Source: Azospirillum sp. TSO22-1
Lineage (GTDB): Bacteria > Pseudomonadota > Alphaproteobacteria > Azospirillales > Azospirillaceae
Reading direction: 5' to 3'
Assembly (NCBI RefSeq): GCF_003116015.1
Contig: NZ_LGQZ01000028.1
Coordinates: 38,459-102,458, forward strand
Length of the DNA: 64,000 bases
Both the position numbers and the translations under genes were made by a program. The stretch's first letter is position 1. Every line of letters starts with the position of its first letter. The notes below the pieces were generated by a model that was given only the letters and a program-made list of their open reading frames with translations, was not told the DNA's origin and searched no databases. Of this stretch, positions 40,025-50,855 are shown in pieces.

Positions 40025-40693
40025 TTACGCCGGCTGTTCCTGCGCCGCCTCCCCGAACACCTCCTCCCAACTCGCCATCAGCGCCGAATCGACGTCGTCC
40101 ATGGTCAGCAGGTGGCCGAGCGCCACCATGGAGGTCACTCCGTACTGGCTGATGCCGCACGGCACGATGCCGGCGAAGTGCGACAGGTCCGGCTCGACGT
40201 TCAGCGCCACGCCGTGGAAGGTCACCCAGCGGCGCACCCGTACGCCGATGGCGGCGATCTTGTCCTCCTGGCCCTTCAGGCCGCCGTACGGCCCCTTGTC
40301 GACCCAGATGCCAACCCGGCCCTCGCGCCGCTCGCCCTTGATGTTGAAGGAGGCGAGCGTGCGGATCAGCCAGTCCTCCAGATTATGGACGTAGGCCCGC
40401 ACGTCCGCCCCGCGCGCCTTCAGGTCCAGCATCACGTAGGCCACCCGCTGCCCCGGCCCGTGGTAGGTGAACTGCCCGCCGCGGCCGGTGCGGTGGACCG
40501 GGAAGCGGTCGGGATCCAGCAGGTCCTCGTCGCGGGCGCTGGTGCCGGCGGTGTAGAGCGGCGGGTGCTCCAGCAGCCAGACCAGCTCCGGCGCCGTGCC
40601 GGCGCGGATCGCCTCGACGCGCGCCTCCATCTCGGCGATGGCCTCCTCGTAGGGCACGGGCTCGTCGCTGATGCGCCATTCGATGGGGTTCAT
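40025..40693 (-). CDS. lipB: Octanoyltransferase LipB
   Basis: Transfers the octanoyl group from acyl carrier protein to lipoyl domains, the first step of lipoic acid synthesis. [20 protein letters not shown] is the family signature, the catalytic Lys lies in [21 protein letters not shown], and the catalytic Cys in [13 protein letters not shown]. 222 residues, the usual size. Start at 40693 ([12 protein letters not shown]) matches alphaproteobacterial LipB; the longer frame is rejected. The gene stands alone. Confidence 0.95.
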   Translation of the reverse strand: MNPIEWRISDEPVPYEEAIAEMEARVEAIRAGTAPELVWLLEHPPLYTAGTSARDEDLLDPDRFPVHRTGRGGQFTYHGPGQRVAYVMLDLKARGADVRAYVHNLEDWLIRTLASFNIKGERREGRVGIWVDKGPYGGLKGQEDKIAAIGVRVRRWVTFHGVALNVEPDLSHFAGIVPCGISQYGVTSMVALGHLLTMDDVDSALMASWEEVFGEAAQEQPA

Positions 40694-40806
40694 GGATGGA
40701 CTGACCACTTTCTTTGCGATTGGTGAAATGCGCGGCTTGATCCCGCCATCGGGATCTGGTATTCCCCCGCCCACTCCGGTGCAAGCATCGGATGCCTACC
40801 AGGGAT

Positions 40807-40893
40807 GCGGTCGTGGCGGAATTGGTAGACGCGCAGCGTTGAGGTCGCTGTGGCAGAAATGCCGTGGAAGTTCGAGTCTTCTCGACCGCACCA
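40807..40893 (+). tRNA. tRNA-Leu (GAG)
   Basis: An 87-base class II tRNA with encoded CCA. The acceptor arm GCGGTCG pairs with CGACCGC, the D arm starts GGCGGAATTGGTAGACGCGC, the anticodon loop reads TTGAGGT (anticodon GAG, codon CUC), there is a variable arm, and the T arm is AGTTCGAGTCT. Confidence 0.97.
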
Positions 40894-40916
40894 TCTCCGG
40901 ATTTTCCGGGGATAAA

Positions 40917-40954
40917 CGAAAAGCCCGCAGGCCGATGGCCGAGCGGGCTTTTTC
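40917..40954. terminator. Rho-independent terminator after tRNA-Leu
   Basis: GAAAAGCCCGC and GCGGGCTTTTTC form the outer stem, with inner GGCC/GGCC pairing. A T run follows on the plus strand. The A-run on the left also lets it work for the leftward STAS gene. Confidence 0.9.
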
Positions 40955-40973
40955 GTATCCGGAGCCTGGAGGA

Positions 40974-41276
40974 TCAGCGGATGAACACGTACTGGTCCAG
41001 CGACACCCGGCGCATGGTCTGCACGATGTAGGGCTGGGCGTTCACCACGGTGACGCTGCCCTGCCGTTCGCGGCAGCGGTTGGCCAGCACGAACAGCATG
41101 CCGATCGCCGTCGAATCCAGGAAGGTCAGGTAGCGCAGGTCGAGCGGCACCTCCGGCTTCGCCGTGAAATCCCAGTGCGCCAGCATCTCGTGGAACTTGC
41201 GGCTGTCGTCGTAGGTGAAGCGTCCCGACAGCAGGATGCCGTCCTGCCCGTCCACTTCGGTGAAGGCGTACTCCAT
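40974..41276 (-). CDS. STAS-domain anti-anti-sigma-factor-like protein
   Basis: A single 100-residue STAS domain. The phosphorylatable Ser55 is in TFLDSTAIGMLFVLANRC, and VNAQPYIVQTMRRVSLDQYV closes the fold. Proteins like this reverse an anti-sigma factor or act in other partner-switching systems. No kinase or phosphatase gene is adjacent. The gene lies back to back with mgtE (plus strand) with 216 bases between starts. Confidence 0.88.
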   Translation of the reverse strand: MEYAFTEVDGQDGILLSGRFTYDDSRKFHEMLAHWDFTAKPEVPLDLRYLTFLDSTAIGMLFVLANRCRERQGSVTVVNAQPYIVQTMRRVSLDQYVFIR

Positions 41277-41492
41277 CGCGCAAAACCCCGACCCGCCGTT
41301 GCTGCGCCCATATTACGCAGGTATGCGGCGGATTAAACAAAGTTCACGCGCCGGCCCGCCCGACACGCTGGACAAAGGCGCCCCCCGCCTATATTCCGTG
41401 CGGGCCCCGTCGGTCGCGCCAAGCCGTGCCGCCGGGGCTCCTCGACAAGACATCAAGCGCGCACCCCGGTGCTGCCGAAACGGGAGCGGACG

Positions 41493-42932
41493 ATGGACAT
41501 GGCCGAAAACCGTGACCCGCACCAGCCGCCGCCTCAGCAGCCCCTGCCCGAGGAGCCGCGCCATGCCTTCCGCGAGGAGGACGAGGAGCCCGCCTACGGC
41601 GTCGATCCCGACTTCGTGCAGGAGATCGGCGACCTGCTGCGCGACGGCCGCACCGCCGAGGTGCGTGCCGAGGTCGAGGACCTGCACGCCGCCGACGTCG
41701 CCGACCTGATCGAGCAGATCGGCCCGGACGAGCGCGAAGCCCTCATCGACATCCTGCGTCCGGACTTCGACGGCGAGGTGCTGTCGCACCTCAACGAGGA
41801 CCTGCGCGACGAGGTCATCGACCTCTTCGAGCCGAAGGAACTCGCCGCCGCCGTCGCCGAGCTGGACACCGACGACGCCGTCGACCTCATCGAGGACATG
41901 GACGAGGAGACCCGCAAGGAGATCCTCGACAACCTGCCCGCCGAGGACCGTGCCCTCGTCCAGGAGAATCTGACCTACGAGGAATACACCGCCGGCCGCC
42001 TGATGCAGCGCGACCTCGTGGCGGTGCCGCAGTTCTGGACGGTGGGCAAGACGCTGGACTTCCTGCGCGCCTCGGGCGACGACCTGCCGGAGGACTTCTA
42101 CGACCTCTTCGTGGTGGACCCGCTGCACCGGGTGGTGGGCGCGGTGCCGCTGTCGCGGGTGATGCGGCAGAAGCGCTCGGTGCGCATCGCCGACATCGCC
42201 ACCGAGGACCTTCACGTCATTCCCGTCACCATGGAGCAGGAAGAGGTGGCGAACCTCTTCCGCCAGTACGCCCTGGTCTCCGCCCCGGTCGTCGATCAGG
42301 CCGGGCGGTTGCGCGGCGTCATCACCGTGGACGACGTGGTGCACATCATCGACGAGGAGGCGGAGGACGACCTGCTCAAGCTCGGCGGCGCCGGCGACAC
42401 CGGCGTCTACAGCCCGGTGCGCGAGATCTCCAGGTCGCGGCTGTGGTGGCTGCTGGTCAACCTGGGCACGGCGTTCGCCGCGGCCGGCGTCATCTCGCTG
42501 TTCGAAGCGACCATCGAGAAGATCGTGGCGCTCGCCGTGCTGATGCCCATCGTCGCCTCCATGGGCGGCAACGCCGGCACCCAGACGCTGACCGTGGTGG
42601 TGCGCGCGCTGGCGACGCGCGAGCTGTCGCCGTCCAACGTCTGGCGCGTCTTCGGCAAGGAGCTGGCGGTGGCGCTGATCAACGGCGTGGTCTTCGCCAT
42701 GCTGGTCGGCATCATCGCCTGGGTGTGGTTCGAGCCGACCATCGGCGTCGTCATCGCCTGCGCCATGATCATCAACCTGTTCGTCGCCGGCCTGTTCGGC
42801 GTGATGATCCCGCTGGGCCTGGAGAAGCTGGGTGTCGATCCGGCGGTGGCGAGCACGGTGTTCCTCACCACCGTCACCGACGTGGTGGGTTTCTTCGCCT
42901 TTCTGGCGCTGGCGACCGTCTTTTTGTTGTAA
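41493..42932 (+). CDS. mgtE: Magnesium transporter MgtE
   Basis: A homodimeric channel for Mg2+. The N-terminal helical N-domain (residues about 35-160, rich in DLHAADVADLIEQI repeats), two CBS domains (about 165-290), a plug helix, and five membrane helices from about residue 315. The pore sequences ASMGGNAGTQTL and FLTTVTDVVGFFAFL are typical. An extra acidic N-terminal stretch of about 35 residues is present. ATG at 41493 has GGAG nearby; the GTG at 41469 is not preferred. No Mg-sensing leader was recognised. Confidence 0.95.
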   Translation: MDMAENRDPHQPPPQQPLPEEPRHAFREEDEEPAYGVDPDFVQEIGDLLRDGRTAEVRAEVEDLHAADVADLIEQIGPDEREALIDILRPDFDGEVLSHLNEDLRDEVIDLFEPKELAAAVAELDTDDAVDLIEDMDEETRKEILDNLPAEDRALVQENLTYEEYTAGRLMQRDLVAVPQFWTVGKTLDFLRASGDDLPEDFYDLFVVDPLHRVVGAVPLSRVMRQKRSVRIADIATEDLHVIPVTMEQEEVANLFRQYALVSAPVVDQAGRLRGVITVDDVVHIIDEEAEDDLLKLGGAGDTGVYSPVREISRSRLWWLLVNLGTAFAAAGVISLFEATIEKIVALAVLMPIVASMGGNAGTQTLTVVVRALATRELSPSNVWRVFGKELAVALINGVVFAMLVGIIAWVWFEPTIGVVIACAMIINLFVAGLFGVMIPLGLEKLGVDPAVASTVFLTTVTDVVGFFAFLALATVFLL

Positions 42933-42971
42933 AAATTGCTTGCGTCGGCCGCGGCGGCCCGTCAGCATGCG

Positions 42972-43052
42972 GGCTCGGCATGGGGTGCTGCGCGTGGTGC
43001 GCGGCTGAGATCAAACCCATCGAACCTGTCTGGGTAATGCCAGCGAAGGGAG
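42972..43052 (+). promoter_or_regulatory. TPP riboswitch
   Basis: The thiamine pyrophosphate riboswitch core is complete: GGGGTGCTG, then GGCTGAGATCAAACCC, GAACCTG, and CTGGGTAATGCCAGCGAAGGGA. Its last bases contain the AAGGGAG ribosome-binding site of thiO, six bases from the ATG, so TPP binding can block translation directly. Confidence 0.95.
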
Positions 43053-43058
43053 CCGCGC

Positions 43059-44218
43059 ATGAGCGAATCTGCGCCCGCAATCCATCCATCGTCATCCGAA
43101 TCCCTGTCCGTCGCCGTGATCGGCGCCGGCGTCATCGGCCTGGGCATCGCCTGGAGGCTGGCGTCGGCCGGTGTGCGTGTCGACGTCTTCGACCAGGGCG
43201 AGGCCGGCCACGGCGCCACGTACGCTTCCGGCGGCATGCTCGCCGCCTGCATCGAGACCGAGCCGGGGGAGGAATGGATGTTCCCCCTCAACCGCGAGAG
43301 CCAGCGGCGCTGGCCCGCCTTCGCGGCCGAGCTGGAGGCCGCCACCGGCCTGTCGGTCGAGCTGCGCACCGAGGGCACGCTGTACATCGGCCACACCGCC
43401 GACGACATGGCGCGGCTGCGCTTCCTGCACGAGTTCCAGCGCGGCCTGGGGCTGCCGGTCGAGCTGCTGGGCGGCGCCGAGGCCCGCCGACGCGAGCCCT
43501 ACCTGCAGCCGGGCGTGGCCGGAGCGCTGTTCAGCCCTGAGGATCATCAGGTCGAGAACCGCCAGCTCGCCCGCGCCCTGCACGCCGCTGTGCTGAAGGC
43601 CGGCGGGCGGGTGCACGAGCGCGCGGCGGTGAGCCGTGTCGAGCTGCGCGGCGGCCGGGCGGCCGGCGTGTGGGTGGGCGATGCGCTCCATCCGGCCGAC
43701 GTGGTGGTGTTGGCCGCCGGGGCGTGGTCGCGCGGCATCGAGGGGCTGCCCGCCGCGGGCCGTCCGCCGGTGCGGCCGATCAAGGGGCAGATGCTGGCGC
43801 TGCGCATGGACCCGGCGGCGCCGCTGCTGCGCCACGTGGTGTGGACCCCCACCACTTACCTGATCCCGCGCCTGGACGGCCGTCTGGTGATCGGCGCCAC
43901 CAGCGAGGAGCGCGGCTTCAACGGGGACCTGACGGCCGGCGGGATCTTCTCGCTGCTGGAGGGCGTGTGGCGGGCGGTGCCCGGCGTCGCCGAGCTGCCC
44001 ATCGACGAGATGTGGACCGGCTTCCGCCCCGGCAGCCGCGACGACGCGCCGATCCTGGGAACCGGCGAGGTGGAGGGGCTGGTCTACGCCACCGGCCACC
44101 ACCGCAACGGCATCCTGCTGGCGCCGGTCACCGCCGACGCCATCGCCCGCCTGATCCTCACCGGCGAGACCGATCCGGTGATCGCCGGCTACGGCATCGG
44201 CCGCTTCGCGGAGGCCGC

Positions 44219-44222
<4 letters not shown>
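43059..44222 (+). CDS. thiO: Glycine oxidase ThiO
   Basis: FAD-dependent oxidase that supplies dehydroglycine for thiazole synthesis. The dinucleotide fold is VAVIGAGVIGLGIAWRLASA near residues 18-37; GHGATYASGGMLAACIE and the C-terminal FRPGSRDDAPILG with ATGHHRNGILLAPVTA are the ThiO signatures. 387 residues. It is directly under the TPP riboswitch. Its stop overlaps the thiS ATG (ATGA). Start at 43059 is set by the riboswitch-embedded ribosome-binding site. Confidence 0.95.
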
Positions 44223-45369
<1,147 letters not shown>

Positions 45370-45418
45370 GTTCGCGCCAGTTTAGGCGGGTCTTTCCGCA
45401 ACCGCGAGATACCCGACC

Positions 45419-45880
45419 GTGGCCCAGCCCAAGGAAAACACCTTCAAGCCCCGCGATCCCGACTGGAAGGCCCGCTGCCTGGCGGCGTTCGAGAAGCAGC
45501 CCATCGCCAAGACGGTGGGCATCTCGATCGCCGCGCTGGAGCCCGGCTTCTGCGAGATGCGCCTGCCGTTCCGCGAGGAGCTGACGCAGCAGCACGGCTT
45601 CTTCCAGGCGGGCATCGTGGCGATGCTGGCCGACAACGCCGGCGGCTGGGCGGCCTACACGCTGATGCCGCCGAAGTCGGAAGTGCTGGCGGTCGAGTTC
45701 AAGATCAACCTGATGTCGCCGGCCAAGGGCGAAGAGATGATCGCGCGGGCGCGCGTCGTGAAGTCCGGCCGCACGCTGACCATCACCTCCATCGAGGTCT
45801 TGATGCTCGACGGCGGGCGCGAGGTGGACGTGGCGCTGATGCAGCAGACCTGCATCGCCATCGTCGACTCCAACCAGTAA
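45419..45880 (+). CDS. PaaI-family hotdog-fold thioesterase
   Basis: A 153-residue hotdog protein. The catalytic region is [20 protein letters not shown] (residues about 61-80) with the helix Asp/Asn, and [20 protein letters not shown] and [13 protein letters not shown] follow. Members hydrolyse phenylacetyl-CoA or other acyl-CoAs; the substrate is unknown. Start is GTG at 45419 with a weak ribosome-binding site and no nearby ATG. It lies just after thiG and before the secreted protein gene. Confidence 0.88.
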   Translation: MAQPKENTFKPRDPDWKARCLAAFEKQPIAKTVGISIAALEPGFCEMRLPFREELTQQHGFFQAGIVAMLADNAGGWAAYTLMPPKSEVLAVEFKINLMSPAKGEEMIARARVVKSGRTLTITSIEVLMLDGGREVDVALMQQTCIAIVDSNQ

Positions 45881-45898
45881 ACACAGCGAGAGGGGACC

Positions 45899-46357
45899 AT
45901 GAAGCGTTCGAGCGTTGCGGGTGTGTGTGCGGTGGCCCTGATGGCCGGGGTGGCGCTGATGGCCGGGCCCGCGCAGGCCAAGGAGCCGGCGGCCTGCCAG
46001 GCGATCTCCTTCCGTCCGATCGCGGCGGGTTCGCCCGACGGCGTGCAGGATGCCGGCCTGAAGCCCACCAAGTCCGGCAAGATCGAGATCAAGGCCGAGG
46101 TGCAGGGCGGGGCGGCCAAGAACTACTTCATGGCGATCAAGGGCAACAAGATCGACGGCACCGACAAGGGCCCGAAGGTCTCCGACGGCTGCCTGAAGTC
46201 CAAGCACGTGGCGCTGCCCTACAAGACGCAGCCGGCCGGCGCCTGCACCGGCGAGCGCTTCCGCGTCGTCATCGAGACGCAGGGCGCCAAGAAGGTCGCC
46301 CAGTTCTTCGGCCTGCACGGCAGCGCCTGGGAGCACTGCTCCAGCGCGACGATGTAG
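45899..46357 (+). CDS. Hypothetical secreted protein, 152 aa
   Basis: I do not recognise it. A signal peptide ([16 protein letters not shown], cleavage near residue 27) leads to a mature protein of about 125 residues with four cysteines (AACQAIS, DGCLKS, GACTGE, EHCSSA) that could make two disulphides. Lys-rich and basic. ATG at 45899 follows GAGAGGGGACC. It follows the thioesterase gene by 18 bases and may share its transcript. A strong inverted repeat follows. Confidence 0.75.
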   Translation: MKRSSVAGVCAVALMAGVALMAGPAQAKEPAACQAISFRPIAAGSPDGVQDAGLKPTKSGKIEIKAEVQGGAAKNYFMAIKGNKIDGTDKGPKVSDGCLKSKHVALPYKTQPAGACTGERFRVVIETQGAKKVAQFFGLHGSAWEHCSSATM

Positions 46358-46359
46358 CT

Positions 46360-46458
46360 CACTTGCCCCTACCCCAGCCCTCCCCCGCTGCGCAGGGGAG
46401 GGTGCCTCTTTTCCCCTCCCCTGCGCAGCGGGGGAGGGGTCAGGGGTGGGGGCAAGTG
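46360..46458. repeat. GC-rich intergenic inverted repeat, family A copy 4
   Basis: The longest and most regular copy: CACTTGCCCC at the left edge and GGGGCAAGTG at the right, with CCCCCGCTGCGCAGGGGAGG and its complement inside. It lies between the secreted-protein stop and the ivd promoter, just ahead of the operator at 46481. Confidence 0.9.
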
Positions 46459-46480
46459 TCACAGCCATTTCCACACTTCC

Positions 46481-46494
46481 ATACGCCACCGTAT
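46481..46494. promoter_or_regulatory. Candidate leucine-catabolism operator, ivd copy
   Basis: ATACGCCACCGTAT, 63 bases upstream of the ivd ATG. Matches the 14-base dyad ATACGSYACCGYAT found ahead of the thiolase, mccB and mccA genes. Confidence 0.65.
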
Positions 46495-46557
46495 CTTCCC
46501 AAGCGCCGTTCCACCCGCTATGTTAGGGCAACGAACGACATTCCCCGGGAGGAAACC

Positions 46558-47730
46558 ATGCTGTCCAACCAGCTGCCGTCGCTGAACTTCGACCTTGGCG
46601 AGACGGCGGACATGCTGCGCCATTCGGTGCGCGGCTTCGCGGCGGACGAGATCGCGCCGCGCGCGGCGGACATCGACCGCGAGAACGACTTCCCGGCCGA
46701 CCTCTGGCGCAAGATGGGCGACCTCGGCATCCTCGGCGTCACCGTCGAGGAGGAGTACGGCGGCGCCGGCATGGGCTATCTGGAGCACGTGGTGGCGATG
46801 GAGGAGATCTCCCGCGCCTCGGCCTCGGTGGGTCTCAGCTACGGCGCGCACTCCAACCTCTGCGTCAACCAGATCCGCAAGAACGGCACCGAGGAGCAGA
46901 AGCGCAAGTACCTGCCCAAGCTGGTCTCCGGCGAGCACGTCGGCGCGCTCGCCATGTCCGAGCCGGGCGCCGGCTCCGATGTGGTGTCCATGCGCCTGCG
47001 CGCCGACAAGAAGGGCGACCGGTACGTCCTCAACGGCACCAAGATGTGGATCACCAACGGCCCGGACGCCGACACCCTGGTGATCTACGCCAAGACCGAC
47101 CTGAACGCCGGCCCGCGCGGCATCACCGCCTTCCTGGTGGAGAAGGGCTTCAAGGGCTTCTCGGTGGCGCAGAAGCTCGACAAGCTGGGCATGCGCGGCT
47201 CCAACACCGGCGAACTGGTGTTCGAGGACTGCGAGGTGCCGGAGGAGAACGTGCTGGGCGGCATCGGGCGCGGCGTCAACGTGCTGATGTCCGGCCTGGA
47301 CTACGAGCGCGCGGTGCTGTCGGGCGGCCCGCTCGGCATCATGCAGGCCTGTATGGACATCGTGATTCCCTACATCCACGACCGCAAGCAGTTCGGCCAG
47401 CCGATCGGCGAGTTCCAGTTGATGCAGGGCAAGATTGCCGACATGTACACCATCATGAACGCCGCCAAGGCGTACGTGTACGCGGTGGCCAAGGCCTGCG
47501 ACCGCGGCGAGACCACCCGCAAGGACGCCGCCGCCGCCATCCTCTATTCCGCCGAGAAGGCGACGTGGATGGCGCTGGAGGCGATCCAGGTGCTTGGCGG
47601 CAACGGCTACATCAACGAATATCCGACGGGCCGCCTGCTGCGCGACGCCAAGCTCTACGAGATCGGCGCCGGCACCAGCGAGATCCGCCGGATGCTGATC
47701 GGCCGCGAGCTGTTCAAGGAGACGGCGTAA
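46558..47730 (+). CDS. ivd: Isovaleryl-CoA dehydrogenase
   Basis: Oxidises isovaleryl-CoA to 3-methylcrotonyl-CoA in leucine degradation, with electrons going to electron-transfer flavoprotein. 390 residues. [18 protein letters not shown] and [16 protein letters not shown] are typical; [17 protein letters not shown] carries the Glu position used as base in isovaleryl-CoA dehydrogenase, which differs from other acyl-CoA dehydrogenases. [20 protein letters not shown] and [15 protein letters not shown] close the protein. The leucine operator-like dyad lies 63 bases upstream. The NnrU-family gene follows after 18 bases and may be co-transcribed. Confidence 0.95.
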   Translation: MLSNQLPSLNFDLGETADMLRHSVRGFAADEIAPRAADIDRENDFPADLWRKMGDLGILGVTVEEEYGGAGMGYLEHVVAMEEISRASASVGLSYGAHSNLCVNQIRKNGTEEQKRKYLPKLVSGEHVGALAMSEPGAGSDVVSMRLRADKKGDRYVLNGTKMWITNGPDADTLVIYAKTDLNAGPRGITAFLVEKGFKGFSVAQKLDKLGMRGSNTGELVFEDCEVPEENVLGGIGRGVNVLMSGLDYERAVLSGGPLGIMQACMDIVIPYIHDRKQFGQPIGEFQLMQGKIADMYTIMNAAKAYVYAVAKACDRGETTRKDAAAAILYSAEKATWMALEAIQVLGGNGYINEYPTGRLLRDAKLYEIGAGTSEIRRMLIGRELFKETA

Positions 47731-47748
47731 CACGGGAGGGGGTAGGGC

Positions 47749-48432
47749 ATGGGCTCGCTGATCGCCGCCGCTGTTTTCCTGCTGGTCACGCATTTCGGCA
47801 TCTCCTCGACGCCGCTGCGGGCCGTGCTGGTCGGGCGGATCGGCGAGCGGCCGTACCTCGGCCTCTACTCCCTCGTCTCCGCCGCGGCGTTCTGGTGGCT
47901 GGGCTCGGCCTACGCCGGCGCCTCCACCGCGCCGCTGTGGCCGACCTCCTCCTGGCAGGCCTGGGTGCCGCTGCTGGTGGTGCCGGTGTCGCTGCTGCTG
48001 CTGGTCGCCGGCTTCTCGACGCCGAACCCGACCGCGGTCGGACAGACCGCCGGATTGGAGCGGCCGGACGCCGTGCGCGGCATCCTGCGCGTCACCCGCA
48101 ACCCGTTCCTGTGGGGCGTCGGCCTGTGGGCGCTGGCGCACATGGTGCCGAACGGCGACAGCGCGGCGCTGGTGCTGTTCGGCACGCTGGCCGCGCTGGC
48201 GCTGGCCGGATCCGTTCTGATCGACGTGAAGCTGGCCCGGCGGCTGGGGCCGGCGTGGGATCGCTACGCCGCCGGGACCTCCAACGTTCCCTTCGCCGCC
48301 ATTTTGGCCGGCCGCCAGCGTTTCGTCTGGTCGGAGATCGGCTGGGTGCGGCTGGCGGCGGCGCTGGTGCTGTACGCCGCCTTCCTGCACGCCCACAAAT
48401 GGGTGTTCGGCGTGTCGCCGTTGCCGGCGTGA
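47749..48432 (+). CDS. NnrU-family membrane protein
   Basis: A 227-residue inner-membrane protein with about six hydrophobic segments. HFGISSTPLRAVLVGRIGER, ITRNPFLWGVGLWALAHMVPNG-like stretch (seen as VTRNPFLWGVGLWALAHMVPNG in two halves) and FPxGDxRS-like loops fit the NnrU family, first seen beside nitrite reduction genes but also found widely, including carotenoid and methyl-transfer proteins. Function here unknown. It follows ivd closely, so leucine-dependent expression is likely but its role in that path is not evident. Confidence 0.85.
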   Translation: MGSLIAAAVFLLVTHFGISSTPLRAVLVGRIGERPYLGLYSLVSAAAFWWLGSAYAGASTAPLWPTSSWQAWVPLLVVPVSLLLLVAGFSTPNPTAVGQTAGLERPDAVRGILRVTRNPFLWGVGLWALAHMVPNGDSAALVLFGTLAALALAGSVLIDVKLARRLGPAWDRYAAGTSNVPFAAILAGRQRFVWSEIGWVRLAAALVLYAAFLHAHKWVFGVSPLPA

Positions 48433-48540
48433 TCCCCGGTTACACTCTGTTACGCAACACCGGGCCGGCAGACATGGTGCCGTTACAGTGGGCGGCTAAG
48501 CATGGATGGCGTTCGACACCACCAACAAGGGCGGCCATCC

Positions 48541-48705
48541 ATGTTTCTCAAGCTGGTTCGCGGAGACGCCGACTTTTCTTCGTCGCGGGAGGCGGAGCAC
48601 CGTCAGGAGCTGCTGGAGAAGATCGTCAGCAACCTGGTGATCGCGCTGGCGATCTTCTTCGTGTCGTTCTTCTTCACGCTGTCCATCCTGGACTTCCTGC
48701 TGTAG
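48541..48705 (+). CDS. Small tail-anchored membrane protein, 54 aa
   Basis: A 54-residue protein with a soluble, charged N-terminal half (LVRGDADFSSSREAEHRQEL) and one C-terminal membrane helix (VIALAIFFVSFFFTLSILDF). No family recognised. ATG at 48541 follows an AAGGGCGGCC site; an in-frame ATG at 48502 is also possible. It converges on the DUF4139 gene with only three bases between stops. The clear amphipathic and hydrophobic pattern and low-complexity-free codon use support a real gene. Confidence 0.6.
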   Translation: MFLKLVRGDADFSSSREAEHRQELLEKIVSNLVIALAIFFVSFFFTLSILDFLL

Positions 48706-48708
48706 CGC

Positions 48709-50709
48709 CTACTGGACCCTCATTCCCCGCACCGCGTCGGCCAACGTCCGCCGCGCCTCGTCCACGTCCTTGCGGGCGGCGGCGAGATCCTTGGCGAGGC
48801 GTTCCAACTGCGTCTCCGCGTCGCCCATCTTGGCGGCGGTGCGGCGGGTGAGGTCGCCGTTCGGCGGCAGCGCGCCGAGGTTCTCGCGCAGGCGCGCCTG
48901 ATCCTTGATCACCTCGTCGCGTTCGCGTTCCACCGCGCCGATGCGGCGTTCGCGCTCGGCCACCGCCATGTGCAGGGCGGCCACGCGGCTCAGCGCCTCA
49001 CGCAGGGCGGCCGGCAGTTCGGACGAGGCGGCGTAGGCGAGGATGCGGTCGGACGACAGGCCGGTCAGCGCGACCTTCTCCTGCCGCGGCTGCTCGGCGA
49101 TCACGGTGAGCGTGACGGTGGCGCCGGCCGGCACCTCGACCGGCAGGCGGTGCGCGGTGGGCGTCGCCTCGCGCCCCCCCGCCGGCTCGACCAGCGTCCA
49201 GCCGGCGCGGCGCGGGTGCTCGACGATCACCGTGCGCGGCTCGCGGGCGGCGCCGGCCACGGTGTAGGTGGTGGTCTGCCGCTCGGTGACCGTCAGGTGC
49301 AGCACGCCATCGACGATGGAGGCGCGCGACAGCGTCTGGCTGGGTTGCTCGGCGCGGTCGATCCGGACCTTCTGGTCCACCGCGACGCTCAGCAGCCGCT
49401 GCTCGCCGGCCGGCAGAGCGGCGAGCTGGGCGTCGCCGACGTAGGACACCGTGCCGCCGTCGCGCTCGTACAGGGTCAGCACGCCGGGCGGCAGGCCGGT
49501 GCCGGAATCGTTGTCCAGCCGCACGGCGGCCAGCGGGTGGCGCGGCTGCGTCATCGGCTGATAGAGGTCGAGCCGCGCCGCCGGCACCGCGCGGGCGACG
49601 ATGGGCAGCAGCAGCGAACTGCCGTTCGGCGCCGACACCGGCTGCGGGTAGCGGAACAGGACCTGCGTCGTGGCTTCCGTTCCTTCGGCCGCCGCCGGCT
49701 GGGCGGAGCGCGGCGTGGGCGCCGGAGCCGAAGCCGCCTTGGCCATCGGCGCGGCCCCGGGCGCCGGCGGTGGCGGCGCCATCTCGGCGCTGCGGACCGT
49801 CATCGGCATGGCCACCGCGCCCTCGTCCGGGCGGGGCAGCACGCGGCCCAGCACCTCGACCGGCACCTCGGGCCGGTTGACGTAGTAGGCGGTGTAGAGC
49901 GCCTGCCGGAAGGTCACCGGGTTGCCGGACACCACGGTCAGGTCGACGCCCGTCCAGTCGGTGCCGCTCATGTTCTCCAGCACCGCCCAGCCCTGCAGGT
50001 CGCCCGATTTGGCTTCTCCAGCCGGCAGGGTCAGGCGGTAGGTCGCCTTCCACAGCGGCGCCGCCACCACGTAGCCGACGCGAACGGTGCGCGGTCCCTC
50101 GCCAGTGCTGCGGATGGTCAGGCTGCGGCGGTCGCGGGCGGTGTGCTTCGCCGTCGCCGCCAGCGCCGAGTCGACCTGCGCCTGCAGGGCCGGATCGGCG
50201 AGGCGCAGCGCCTCGGCGTCCTCCAGCAGCACCTGCTGCAGCCCGTCCGCGGTCATCAGCGTGACCCGGTGTCGCACCGTGGTGCCGCCGCCGTTGGGCA
50301 GCGCCGCCGCTTCCTCGGTGACCGATAGCAGGCGGCCGGCGATCTCGCGCGATCCGGCGGTGCGCACCTCGGCGCCCTTGAGCGCGGTGAGCAGGGCCGT
50401 CGGCGACTCCAGCGCCTCGGGGCCGAAGGGCAACTCGCGGAACAGCTCGCGCAGCGGCTCCTCGCCGGGCAGGCCGATGGTGCCGACGCCGCCCTTGTCG
50501 TCGTAGACGACGATGCTCTTCAGCACGTCGTCCACCTGGTCGCGCCGCACCTCCAGCGTCAGCTCGGCGTCGCCGGTCACCGCCGCCTCGTGCTCGAAAT
50601 AGCCGACGCCGCCGGTGGACAGCAGAACGCGCTTCAGCGCCAGTCCCTCGGCCCAGGCCGGGCCGGAGACAAGGGCGGCGGTCAGAACCAGGAGCGTCGG
50701 GCGGAGCAT
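48709..50709 (-). CDS. DUF4139 domain-containing secreted protein
   Basis: A 666-residue exported protein. A signal peptide (MLRPTLLVLTAALVSGPAWA) leads to a region with the start KRVLLSTGGVGYFEHEA and then the DUF4139 core (APLWKATYRLTLP, WAVLENMSGTDWTGVDLTVVSGNPVTF, TVEHPRRAGWTLVEP) and a C-terminal coiled coil with many charged residues (ERERRIGAVERERDEVIKD). Function unknown; likely periplasmic. Start at 50709 is set by the AAGG site and signal peptide, in preference to ATG 50724. It is divergent from the thiolase gene. Confidence 0.86.
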   Translation of the reverse strand: MLRPTLLVLTAALVSGPAWAEGLALKRVLLSTGGVGYFEHEAAVTGDAELTLEVRRDQVDDVLKSIVVYDDKGGVGTIGLPGEEPLRELFRELPFGPEALESPTALLTALKGAEVRTAGSREIAGRLLSVTEEAAALPNGGGTTVRHRVTLMTADGLQQVLLEDAEALRLADPALQAQVDSALAATAKHTARDRRSLTIRSTGEGPRTVRVGYVVAAPLWKATYRLTLPAGEAKSGDLQGWAVLENMSGTDWTGVDLTVVSGNPVTFRQALYTAYYVNRPEVPVEVLGRVLPRPDEGAVAMPMTVRSAEMAPPPPAPGAAPMAKAASAPAPTPRSAQPAAAEGTEATTQVLFRYPQPVSAPNGSSLLLPIVARAVPAARLDLYQPMTQPRHPLAAVRLDNDSGTGLPPGVLTLYERDGGTVSYVGDAQLAALPAGEQRLLSVAVDQKVRIDRAEQPSQTLSRASIVDGVLHLTVTERQTTTYTVAGAAREPRTVIVEHPRRAGWTLVEPAGGREATPTAHRLPVEVPAGATVTLTVIAEQPRQEKVALTGLSSDRILAYAASSELPAALREALSRVAALHMAVAERERRIGAVERERDEVIKDQARLRENLGALPPNGDLTRRTAAKMGDAETQLERLAKDLAAARKDVDEARRTLADAVRGMRVQ

Positions 50710-50773
50710 GCGGGCGCCTTTCATCGGTCGCGGGGTACCCCATGATACCGGCAAATCGGGAAACATTGCGGCC

Positions 50774-50787
50774 ATGCGGTGGCGTAT
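50774..50787. promoter_or_regulatory. Candidate leucine-catabolism operator, thiolase copy
   Basis: ATGCGGTGGCGTAT, whose reverse complement ATACGCCACCGCAT differs by one base from the ivd site. It is 68 bases upstream of the thiolase ATG and also within reach of the divergent DUF4139 gene. Confidence 0.6.
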
Positions 50788-50855
50788 GTTGGAATGTGCG
50801 CCGCCCTGCGCTTAGATGGAGCGGGCCAACAATCAGATACCAGGAGGAAGACACC

